64,000 bases of DNA. Source: Rotaria sp. Silwood1 (taxonomy: Eukaryota; Rotifera; Eurotatoria; Philodinida; Philodinidae). This document shows, piece by piece, positions 23,991 through 34,900 of this stretch. Numbering within the stretch: position 1 is the stretch's first letter; the number at the start of each line of letters is the position of its first letter. The position numbers and the translations under genes are program-made. The notes beneath the pieces are model-generated. The model was given only the letters and a program-made list of their open reading frames with translations, made no database searches and was not told where the DNA came from. Location: assembly GCA_905250075.1 (NCBI GenBank), contig CAJNOP010000287.1, forward strand, positions 181,718 through 245,717. The letters are read 5' to 3'.

Positions 23991-25927
23991 TCTACCCTAT
24001 ACACTTCAACACTCCTTTTAGCTCGTATTTCACAAAAAGCAATAGAACACTTGTTAATAATAAAAAAGTGGAAGTAAAACAAGAAAATTTCGAAGGTTTA
24101 ATCATGTAAGCTTAAGTTATAATGAAGAGCAAAATATGTAGATGTTGCTATAGCTGCGGCATGTGTCAATGTGAGTGTCAGTGTGAGTGAAGTGAAGACA
24201 TACTTGTACTCACTTCGTCTACTTCCTGATTTTTGATGAAGTAATCTTGAGACTATATCTGTTAATGCTTTTGTCTTTATTTATTCAATTCTTTCAACAC
24301 ATGCTGGCCTTTGCACTTCAATACGAAATCAAATAAGAATGTGGCATTAAGAGATTAAACATATTTATCTCAAATCAATATTAAATTTGTGAAAGGCTAT
24401 AAGAAGCATGCAAATACAATCAAATCTAGATTAAACGCGTTTGCAAGTCTGTCAGGTTTGGAACACTTGATCTAATCAAAGAAGAACCAAAGTTCGATTC
24501 CAGAGAGCAGGTGATCTTTTTCTCCATTTTATTGTTGTTCTAGCTTACTGCATCATTTTTTGATGAATCGTCAAATCGGAGTTGAATGTCACGACTTGAA
24601 AAAAGTCATTCACAAGTAACGAAAATATTCGCATTATGTCTCAATTTTTATCAGCTTAGCTTGTCTATCTTATATTTACAGTCAGCAGTGCCGTATTGCT
24701 ATCATGTATTCTATCGAAATTCATTTTATGTCACTTTAGATGACTTCCCATGCAGAAGATTTTCATGAAACAACCGATTTCATTGGTTTTTTTATATGAC
24801 ATTCTGCACGAATCGAGGTAAATCGAGAAAAATAACTAAAAATACAGCTGAATTCTGATTTAAAAGGATTTTCGAAATATTTATGGAATCCACTAAGAGA
24901 TTTTTTTCCACAAGATCTATTTGATTCGGAGTTTAAGAAATCGTTTAATTTCCTATGACTAAAGTTCTGCTTCAGGGGATTTTCCAACAAAAGTGATACT
25001 ATTTCGATCTGTTGAAACAGATTTGATTTTAATCCGAGAAAACGGTATGTTTAAGGACACAGAATGCGTCTTGCGTGGTATTCCATGATTTAACATTTCG
25101 ATAAAATATTATGAAAATTGATTTTAGTGTTACCTCTACTAACAGAGGGTTATATGATTTTCAACCAGTACAAAATTTTTGTCATTAATTTCGTTGAAAA
25201 CTTCAAATCCTATAAAAAATTGGTATCATTAGCAATTCATAGCAACATGTATTTTCAATACAACGTGGTAGTATTCATGCTAGTATACCATTGATATGAT
25301 GGATTTTTAACTATATTGTTCAGTAATCTAACCAATTGATCAAACAATGATTGGCTCCAACTGAAGTATTTCAACTAAGAAATATATATAATACTTTTCG
25401 TCTACTGACACACAATAATATCTCTCGCAATTCAATTTGCTGATCAAAACACTAAAACTATAGTGTTATCGAAACTTATACTTCTCTGCGCTACGCCATT
25501 TTGCGGAGCAGAACTCTAGCACTGTTGTTTGAACTAAGTAATTGTGTATGACTGATTTGTACTTTTTAGTGAAAGTAAACACTGCAAAGTGCTATGAAAG
25601 TATTCATATAAAAAAGACTTTTTTAATGAGGATTAATGAGTAGTTTTGAACCAACACGAAATTTTCACTTTCCCTAGTATAGAAGATCACAGAGAAATTC
25701 ATGTGGGATTAAAACGCGAACTATGATAGATCAATCCTATCGACACAGAGGACGTTTATGTGAGAATGTCTAATGTCAACCGTAGAAAATTATAAAGAGA
25801 TTAGAAAAAAGTTTTCGTCACGGAAATGATCAATGTATAATAATTGTGTATTTCCTCAACCAATACATCGTTACTCCATCCCTTTTAAACGACCCGAAAA
25901 TTAATTTTTTAGTATACTCAATTAACT
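23991..25927. other. Gene-free stretch before the phospholipase gene
   Basis: A weak 'gtgtgagtgtcagtgtgag..gaagacata..ctcact' mini-palindrome lies at 24167-24215. I see no other organised repeat and no convincing exon. Confidence 0.45.
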
Positions 25928-26394
25928 ATGTTTAAATCAGTACATATTATGCTATTGGTCTTAGCAATGACCGCAATATTAGTGGCAGGAGTGTCTATTC
26001 GTTCCCAATCTCCGGATTCTCGATCGATTATCGGTTTTGGACGATTCATTATTCATTACACTAAAAGAAATCCATTGGACTACTATGGCTATGGATGTTG
26101 GTAAAAGAATTGCATTTTCACTCTTCATGTGTTATGTCAGTTCTCAATTTCAGGTGTGGACTAGGTCGTAGAGGGGATACTGTCATGGATAATATTGACA
26201 ACTGTTGTAAAGCTCATGATGAATGCTACATGGGCTTGATTTCATTTATCTTGCATTACAAGATTGGTTCAGATTGGCAATGTGCAGACAAACCATCATC
26301 TTTCCGATACGCAGCGTGTATGTGCGATAGAGAGGCAGCCCAATGTTTTGCTCGAAATACGTACAATGCAAGCATGCTAGGACAGTGCGATTAA
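25928..26394 (+). CDS. Secreted phospholipase A2 (group I/II-like), 2 exons, 137 aa
   Basis: Exons 25928-26100 and 26154-26394 are joined across a 53-bp GT-AG intron (GTAAAA...TTTCAG), giving 138 codons with stop. Residues 1 to about 21 form a signal peptide, followed by a short pro-region. The calcium loop is YGCWCGLGRRG, with its tryptophan codon split by the intron. The catalytic His-Asp pair lies in NCCKAHDECY, and the distal catalytic Asp lies in CMCDREAAQCF. All hallmark residues are present, so the enzyme should hydrolyse sn-2 ester bonds of phospholipids with Ca2+. Likely roles are digestion, defence or lipid signalling; nothing here points to a venom. A TATA-like AGTATACT sits about 15 bases upstream of the ATG, and AATAAA at about 26409 follows the stop closely, so the transcript is compact. 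Loss of the gene's neighbours to repeats means context gives no more clues. Confidence 0.93.
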
Positions 26395-26525
26395 AGGGCA
26401 ATTTATCGAATAAAATAAAACTTTGCTGCATATTTATTCATTTCGTTTCATGTTTTAACCATATATCTCATATCTATTATATTGTCTACAAATAAATTGA
26501 AAGGTTGAGGTGACAAATCGTATAA

Positions 26526-26690
26526 TGGTGTGAGTGTAGGTGTGGGTGTAGGTGTGGATGTGGATTTGGATGTGTGGGGTGTGAATGTGGGTGTGGGTGT
26601 GAATATGGATGTTGTTCAACAGAAGAAATGTACCCACAACCCACGCGCACACCCATCCACACGCACACCCACCCACACCGACACCCATCC
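26526..26690. repeat. Telomere-like palindrome
   Basis: The G arm GTGTGAGTGTAGGTGTGGGTG continues to about 26605. A spacer holding GTTGTTCAACAGAAGAAATG follows, then a C arm ACCCACAACCCACGCGCACACCC to 26690. It lies about 130 bases downstream of the phospholipase stop. Confidence 0.9.
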
Positions 26691-26802
26691 CAACCAAGGA
26701 AATATTCAATAGGTATCTGAACTTGTAGCTCAAACACTTGCTTAAGTATCAGTTTCAAATGAAGCTCCCAGATAGTGGCATTGTGAAATTTGTCATTATC
26801 TG

Positions 26803-26824
26803 GAGAGAGAGAGAGAGAGAGAGA
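26803..26824. repeat. (GA)n microsatellite
   Basis: About eleven GA units in an otherwise ordinary AT-rich sequence. Confidence 0.9.
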
Positions 26825-29400
26825 ACAAATATCTATTTATTCATTTTTATCAGTGATAAGCATGTGCCTATTTCTAGATGAGGTTCATTATCATCGTTGT
26901 CAAATCTGATTCTAACAGTTTGTAACACTTTAATAGTCGAAATCGTCTCGATCTTTTCATTGAACATTTCCAACGTGATAATTAACGTGTTGAAAGTTAT
27001 TCGTTATCATATAATTAGTAATGAGACAGCTACATTTATTCAATAGATCCATTTGCAACACAATTAAATTAAGGAATGCTTAGTCTCTAATCATTTGTTT
27101 CGGTTTAGTGCTGATAAGCGTACGCAGAAAACAAAATGTCTGTAAGTTTTTCTATGTTTGTAAGCATTGTTTTTAAATAAAAAATTGTAACTAAGTAATT
27201 TTATGAAGTTCATTTCTCGCTAGTCACTAGCTCTCCTGAGTATGAAAATAGCAAGACGTAGGATATTTGAGGTCGAGATCTAACCTTTTTCTGAATGGAT
27301 TCGTCCAAGATTGTTCTCCAACTCGGATCATCTACTCTTCAAGTAGATCTTCAATCATAGTAGCTTGAAATTTGAATTGTTAGTGGTGATATAAATTCTT
27401 TTCTTTTTTTGTATATCCATTGTTCTCTCTGTGATATGTTTACGTCATTTTCTCGTTCGATTCTCTAGCTAGGTATAATCCACTATTAGCGCTCGATAGG
27501 ATTCGTCACTATCACTTCGCATAGATAGTGCCAATATATCGTATTATCCGTCATTCTATGTATATATATAACTATGATTTTCCGATAATAAAACATAGAT
27601 AAAGTGGTAGTGTGAAATCATCTCTGGTCAATTTCATATTGAATACGAAAAAGTTACTCATCTCTAAATAACAGCATAGTAACGAAAGAATGAAATGTCT
27701 CTGCCAATCGAATTTGAAATTAATTAATCAAAAATAGAAATCCTGTTTCATATTTTTTTTACGATCATTAATGATTCGTCTTTCATGCATCATTTATTGA
27801 TTCGTAAAAAACCAATAGTTCGATAAATTCTTGTGTGGATTAACAGCATAAAAACTATTATTTTTAGTATGTATATTTTATTTTATGTTTACCAAAAATC
27901 AAGGTCGAATTAGTTTATTTTTTCTTTAATACATATCAGTATCATATTTGAATGAGTTCATGCCTGTCATTTCCATGTGTGAGAAAGAAAAAGCGAGATA
28001 AAACAGATTTATTATTGAGGGCACTAAAATATCATGTTCAATAAACAATCAGATTGTTCGAAAAAGCTTTTTATTCTTTATTCTAATTAAATTAATTTTT
28101 TGCTGGAAAGATACAATAACATTATTTTTTTCGTAATCAATCTTCTCAATAGTCGATTTTGTATCGACCAATATCAAAACTGAAGATTCTGAAAGAACAA
28201 TAGGAGTTGTCATGACAAAAAGGTTGAGTTTTGAAGCAGTCATTTGAATCTTTTGAAATGTAAAACTCTTAAATAGAGTGGCCATTTTTTAAAATTTACA
28301 TTAACTCTATAAAACTTAAATAATGATAAGTAGGAAGCAAAGCTGAATGCTACGCTAAATTCCAAAAATACGTATTACATACGATTCAGCACTACATTTT
28401 GGGCGAAAGCTTTTTCAGCATATCTAATAAGAATTATTATTTCAATGTGTTTTCTGGAAAGCGTCACATCCTATTTTCTTCATCTATAAAACAATTCTTG
28501 TATGAAATATTGTTTTCGCTTAAAGGCATCGTGATATGCATACAAAATAAAGTTTATGATATAGAACCAATTCATAATACTGCTTCTCGCTTTTACAGAA
28601 TACAAACATATGAAACTATGAGAAACCATCTAAACGATCGACAAAAGCTTGTTAACGCAGCCCCTTTGGGGCTGAAATGTGGAACTCACATATCTCCTTT
28701 GGTTTCATTATACTAATGACAAAATACTCAATATTTAAAATCTCCAAAAGATAATAGTTCTTTTCTAAAGATAATCGATTATTAGAAAATGCTATATTTT
28801 TATCTCTCACTTTCGAACAGAATTCTTTTTTTCACGAAGTTGCCAAGGTCTGTAATGGGGGGGTTGTCTGTAATGGTAGCCTACGTTGCTATGGTCTATA
28901 ATGCGAGGGGGGGGGGGGATAGCCGCCAACCTCCAACTGAAAACTTACACTCACTATTTTCTTCGAAAACATACCTGAGTTCCACAAAATTGCAAGCAAA
29001 GCAATCAAACAATTTACAAGATAAAGTTACATATGATTAAAAAATCGAACAGTATTTATACAACTTCGAAATCTGTGTTGAAAAGTATGACTAAAATTAA
29101 TTTTTGTTTTTATCAAGATATAGGGTGGGATGGAATGAGAGAAAAAATGATTAACATCTGAAAATATTGAAAACCCAATTGTTTGATCACTTTTATAATT
29201 ATTTTTGAAGGAAAAAACTCTTTTATGCTTTTGTCATCTATTCATGTTGGTAGTTCTTTGTTTAATGCTTTAGTTTTTATCGAATTAGTGTAAAAACAGA
29301 ATTTTCCTAATAATCGATACTTTTTGCTGTTTGTAATATTGTCTTATACAGCAATAAAAATAGACTTCAAAAATACGAGAGTAATAGCTACTAATACTTA
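26825..29400. other. Gene-poor stretch
   Basis: No convincing exon. A loose hairpin at about 27500-27615 pairs CACTATCACTTCGCATAGAT with 'cactaccactttatctatg'. The 28399-28716 frame overlaps the poly-G-type repeat locus and has no motif. Confidence 0.4.
28643..28918. repeat. Repeat locus related to the 20.1-20.4 kb minisatellite
   Basis: The hairpin 'gcagcccctttggggctg' followed by AAATGTGGAAC resembles 'gcaatcccttgcgggatt' + AAAAATGTGAAAC at about 20150. Downstream TCTGTAATGG words (three, at 28850-28895) and a terminal poly-G run recall the CGGTCTGTGATGGG unit and its poly-G end. Similarity is partial, and homology rather than convergence is an inference. Confidence 0.5.
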
Positions 29401-29678
29401 ACATGTGGAGTGTGGGTGTCGGTGAGCGCGTAAATGAGAGAATATCCATACCCACACCCAGGACCCGCGCGAAGGATCAAATATTAGGGGGGTGTTTGGC
29501 AGATTGGGGAGGAGGTGTAAGAGAGTATTTTCAGAAAAATCTTGCAGAAAAATCATAAAATGTGGACAAAATCTGCTCTTGTGGCCGGATAAAACTGAAA
29601 AATTTTTATTTTTGGGGAGGTGTACACCCCCTAAACTCCCGCTCGCGCGGCGCCTGCCCACACCCACATCCACACCCC
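29401..29678. repeat. Telomere-like palindrome followed by a 196-bp GC-rich element (copy 1)
   Basis: At 29402-29460 the order is G arm (TGTGGAGTGTGGGTGTCGG), spacer, C arm (CCATACCCACACCCA). The element at 29461-29656 begins GGACCCGCGCGAAGGATCAA and ends CCCGCTCGCGCGGCGCCTG. It is followed by a second C arm, CCCACACCCACATCCACACC. Internal 'tttttatttttggggaggtg' and 'tacaccccctaaa' precede the right end. A second copy in the opposite orientation is at 32561-32731. Confidence 0.8.
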
Positions 29679-30469
29679 AAGTGCAACATGATGTGCGAAG
29701 TAAGGCAAGAGGTAAAAGCAGAAAAATAATCTGAAGTCAGACTGACTTCAAGTGACTACACCTACCGTCACTGATTTTCGATGTCACTTGAGGTCAGGTC
29801 TACATAACAATTCATCTGATTAGAAATTCATGAAAAGACACTCACAAAAAATGATTTTTAATGACAAATATTCCTGGCAACCCTAGAAAAGAATGAATTC
29901 TTTTTGATTTTATAGTCTTTTAGTGAGACGCAGATATTGTTCCGTGAACTTTTTTCTCTTGTATATCTATATTAAAACCACAGCATATAAAATGAAGAAT
30001 GTATAAAAATGACAAACAATCAATGAAGACAAACAAAAATATGTTCTAGTAAAGAATAAAACAAAATCTGACTGCATCGGCACAAGAGAGAAGAAAGATC
30101 ACTACTAAATAAAACTCCGAATAGATTAATAACGGTTTCATCAGATAATCATGACAAAATCATTTTGTTGCAGAACTTATTTTATCAGTTTGAGAGGAAT
30201 TAATCCAAGGGGGAACAGCTGATTTCAACCAACAAAATCATCTGGAGCCACTTGGAACCATCAAAATCACTTAGAATCATTATGGATTCACTCGGATTAG
30301 GTATGCATCAGTGCCGATTCAGAACTGGAGCTTAAGTACATATATAACTGATCTATGATTTATTCAATCCTCGAGTATTTTTCTATGTGTTAATACATCA
30401 CAATTATCTAATTCTGTTACTCTTAAGATAACAAAGAAAGAGAAAGAAGAGAGGAGAAAGGATCGGTGT

Positions 30470-30762
30470 TTTGAGTCATGATTTTTTCCATTATTGTAAG
30501 GATGAAACATAGTGTTGTCCATGTCCATTAGAGGTTTTCAAGGGCTCTCTATAATTTGCTGCAAACAACCTTATCTGTTGTTATTACAATAGTGAAGAAA
30601 ATCATGATCCCAGTAACGTTTACTCTTCTGTTTCTCGTTCTCTCCTATTGTTAGGAGACAACGCTACATTGTTCGGGCGGATAATAGAGTGCCTTGGAAA
30701 ACCTCTTATCGACACGGACAACACTGTATCGCCCGTACAATAGTGGAGAAAATGATGACCCA
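30470..30762. repeat. Foldback repeat with an extra direct copy in the loop
   Basis: The left arm 'gagtcatgattttttccattattgta..gtgttgtcc..agaggtttt' matches the reverse complement of 30680-30762 ('gggtcatcattttctccactattgta..gtgttgtcc..agaggtttt'). A third piece in the loop, ACAATAGTGAAGAAAATCAT, is a direct repeat of the right arm's ACAATAGTGGAGAAAATGAT. Confidence 0.75.
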
Positions 30763-30924
30763 AACAACGATAGTTACTCTGCGAGTAAACACACAGTCAA
30801 TTTCGAGTTTTAGATCCTGACTACAGTCAAGGGAATATGCGTTACCCATTAGAACTATTTTATAATTATTTGAATTAATATTATAAATGAAAACAATTCT
30901 TCAAAACTTAATCCAATTTTACGA

Positions 30925-31140
30925 CTTATTTCAATTATTTGTTTTCTATAAAAACTTGCCCAGGAGGATGTTCATAAACTTTATTCATTCATTCACTTAT
31001 TCGAACAATAATCAGTTCTTTCATAACAATGATCAATATGATTAACATTTAAATGTTCTTTATTACGAGCAACTTCTTCTGTAGGATAATATGATACACG
31101 AATTGATTACGTTTCATCAAAATCAAATATGAATAAATTT
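30925..31140 (-). pseudogene. Short decayed coding remnant, family unknown
   Basis: The minus strand reads TEEVARNKEHLNVNHIDHCY as part of about 30 sensible codons. Further on YEHPPGQVF appears, and after a one-base shift a third stretch, KQIIEISRKIGLSFEE. The stops and shifts between them suggest a pseudogene or one interrupted by tiny introns that I could not place. Confidence 0.35.
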
Positions 31141-31944
31141 TATTGAGAAGAGAAGTTTTCCATAAAAAAAGAACAATGTATTATGGAAATTAAGAGAAAT
31201 AATCTGAAAATTTTAAATGAATTACGCAGAAATTCTATTGAAGATTATCTAGATGTTCTAATTTAGATTCTATAAAATAGTCGTCGTTGAAATGGAAAAT
31301 GATATTAAAAATCTTCGAATGAATTGAATGTGCGAAATATCTGAAAGAGAATATTTTATTGTTTTTACTTTAGAGTCGAATTTTAGATGTGTATAAAGGG
31401 TGTGTCCTAAATTTTGATCCCTTCAAGTAATACTTCTTTGTTATATGTTTTATTGGTAGAATAGGCTATTATTCACAGCATATATACTATACATCTAGAT
31501 CTACTCTACGCTAGAATTTCAGCTTTCTACCTCTTATGGTCATAGAGATACAAATAACTTAAAATTCCTAGGAATTTCTTGAAATAACGAGTGAACCAAA
31601 ATAAATAGCCATGTTTTGCATTTTATTTTCTCATCATCTAATACGTTATATTAAAGAACAAAATATACCATAAGATGCAGCGTGAAAAACTCTACAACCT
31701 ACATAGTGAAGTTTTGATTAGAAGAATGAAAATTGTCGAATATCTACAATAAATTCTTCTTTTGTTCTTTAAATTAATCTCATTTTCAATAGATTAAAAT
31801 TGAATTCGAAAAGTAATTTTATAGCAGATTTATTTTAATTAATTAAACATTTAAGAGACACAAAAAGAAAAGGTGAAATGAATTTGTATTTAAAAAAAAT
31901 CGTTTGAATATTCAGTAATTCTCTAACAAGAAAATAAAAAAAAA

Positions 31945-34900
31945 TTATATCCAAAGACGAAATCTCGATTTTTCAATAGAGAAATAAGTATTAGGAAAAC
32001 GTTTTTGAATCATCAATCGATAAGGTTCGACTTTTTCATCAATGATATGGCCATAAATATTCAGATAAACAAATTGTTTCAATTGTTCGACTAATTGAGA
32101 AAGATCATTTTCAAAAAGAGTTACATGTTTATCTAAATGAAAAAAATTAATTTTTCTTTTTAAATTAATTTTCTTTACGTACTAATCGATTCAACTGTTT
32201 TTAAAGATTTTGACCATTGTCGAGCTAAAAGTTCATAACGTGCTCGATTAAAATCTGGTCGAACTTCCGAAAACAAAAGAAAAAAAAATAAATTTTTCAA
32301 TAAAAAAATATTTTTCTCGTATAACACAAAAATAAACGGGAAAAATGTGTTTTGATCACCAAAATTGTGTAGCTGCGAAATGATCACCAAAAAATGAGTG
32401 TTTTGATCACCAAATTTTTTTACTGCGAAATGATCACCAAAAAATTGGTGATTTGATCACCAAATCAATCAAGATTTGAGCAAATTAAAAGGGAAAAAAA
32501 TGTTCCCATAAGTAAAACTCAACTTCTCTAATCGGGTGTGGGTGTGGGTGTGGGTGTGGGCAGGCCCCGCGCGAGCGGGGGGTGTAGACCTCCCAATAAT
32601 CAAAATGTTTTAGTTTTTTTTCAGTTAAAAGAGCAAAATTTGACTACTTTTTACGCTTTTTAGAGGTTGTTTTGCAAACATCTTTCTACACGCGCCCCCC
32701 CCCCCATCTTTGACCCTTCGCGCGGGCCCTGGATGTGGATGAGCTCTGGGTGTGAAGATTGATGCGATGTGGATAAGATTTAGAATAAGAGAATTATGCT
32801 TTCTGTTATAATATTTCCTTTGATTAACGGGATGCATACCCGGAGATGCCGTAGTTGTTGATGATATGGCATTAATTTGTTTGAATTTTTATTCTTCTTT
32901 TATCTTTTTAATTTTGCCGCCTATAATTAATTTGGTGATCAAATCACTAATTTTTTGGTGGTCATTTAGCAGTAAAAAAATTTGGTGATCAAAACACTCA
33001 TTTTTTGGTGATCATTTCGCAGCTAAAAAATTTGGTGATCAAAACTCAACTTTTTGGTGATCAAAAAAATGCTCACCCAAAATAAATTTTCACACAAGAT
33101 CTTACTCATAACATATTTTGCTTTAAAAGCAATTATGCTTTAAACCGTCTGAAATTAAAAAACTTTAAAGTCACGGATTTTTTTAGAAAAGAAACTATTT
33201 AAACATGATTTGTGTTAAATATAGACGCAAATATAATCGATATTTTCGAATAAAAAACTTCCTTCATTTTTCGACTTCTATATTTTAACAGGAAGAGATA
33301 AATATATAACAAAATTTCTCTCATTTGTTTCCATGGTTTATATTTAAGATTTAAATGATATTACAATGAATTAAGAAATTGTATTAAAAAAAAAAAAACA
33401 AAAATTACTAAATAACAATCGATTTCATATTTAAATAAATGAATTTGTCGTATGCAAAATTCATTTACACAATTTGACAAACATTGTAAGAGATCGTACA
33501 GAGAATTTTTTTTTATTTAACCCTTTCGAGACGATGAGATCCACCGGTTGGTCTCACTTTATTTTAACAAGAAATTTAGTTGAAAAACACCTTCTTTTCT
33601 TACGCATGAGGCTACACATAATGTGTCATTTGCTATGGCTTCGCTGTTGTTTGAAACATTTATTGCATAGCCTGATGTTTCTTGTTAAAACAATCAAGAC
33701 AAAAAACTTTATCAGTCAGAACAGAAGGTTCTTATTTCTTTCCTGTAGCATAGTTCATTTCTCCTGATTGTTGTTCCCTTCCTTTCTTATAGCAGCCAGT
33801 ACAGCGTCTGCCGACACTGTGCACAGATCCTTCCTTTCATTCGAGCTTGTGGCTAGCGAGTTTGCGCTTCGAATGGCTTGCTGATTGTTGTCTTGGACCG
33901 GATCTCAGCTTCTCAAATGGTATATCAAAAAGTACGCATTACGCAAAACTTTCATCAAACTTCAGAATGATCATGCCGTTTGTGACAAAATAGCTTTCTT
34001 TGTAAATTTACATCATCATCAGTAACTTCTTCAGAACTTTGAAGATTAAAATTGAATATTAGCAAAATTATTATCCAAAGCACTCACATCACTCAATGAG
34101 TTACGGTTGCTTTCTGTATCGATTTCTTCAAATAACATATAAACGATCGTAGAATTTCAGTTGTTTTGATATATACGAGAGGAAAGAATTTCAGATAATG
34201 CTATTAAAAGAATACAAAATAAAAAAAATCGAAATTTCATTACATTATCTCATTTCTACTGCGCAGTACATAGAAGAAAGAAAGAATAACAAACTTGTAA
34301 GTAATTATTCAGTTCAATGTGAAAGAGAATTGCCTATGTAATGATACAAACAAGAAAAGAGAAACAACTGGAAGTACACACTAAAAACATCAACGAGAAC
34401 ACTTATCGTTAAGTGAATCCACATGAAAACGAATCTGTTAAAGCTATTTTCTAGGAAAATCGAGTCGCCTTGAAAGGGTTAAACTTTTCACAATATTATA
34501 AAAATAACAAGTTAACTACGTAGAGCATTCCAAAAGTTTTTTCGCCCGCTTCTTCTAAAAGCCTTACTTTGGGTTCGAGTATTCCGTTAAAATGCTTAGA
34601 CATATTTAGGATTATGGGCAAGATTTCAGCCTTATAAATCTTATCCTTTTGCTGTAGCCCATCATTTATTTCACGTGAGTCGGATGCCATTTTCTATAGT
34701 CTACATATCGAGTGACTTATAATAAATGACAGAACCTTGCATTTCATATTTTCATCTCTAAAAACATATTATTAAAAAAGAGCAAAATATACCAGGAGAC
34801 GCAGCGTGAAAAGCTCTACAATCTACGATGTAAAGCTTATCTTGAATGTGTCTTTTTTGTTTCAAAATAAACAGTATTTTTAGCAAGCAACCTTCGACAC

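Larger units (their letters stand above)
29679..31944. other. Gene-free stretch with a foldback and coding remnant
   Basis: Apart from the foldback at 30470-30762 and the decayed coding stretch near 31 kb listed separately, this is AT-rich. 31620-31745 holds one unit of the 'gcagcgtgaaaaactctacaa' family that dominates the foldback at 34.5-35.9 kb. Confidence 0.45.

Noticed and set aside
23488-24109. Several open frames rich in Gly-Val, Pro-Thr or His-Thr across telomere-like tracts (also at 26455-26758, 49778-50066, 59050-59541 and 63086-63465)
   Set aside because: The frames stay open only because the 6-bp repeat lacks stops. They show no coding signature outside the repeat.
24440-24515. 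tRNA-like B-box (AAGTTCGATTCC)
   Set aside because: The T-stem does not pair and no matching A-box or acceptor stem lies at the right distance.
31395-31430. AAGGGTGTGTCCTAAATTTTG as a mariner-type terminus
   Set aside because: No inverted partner was found within several kilobases. A single end is not enough.
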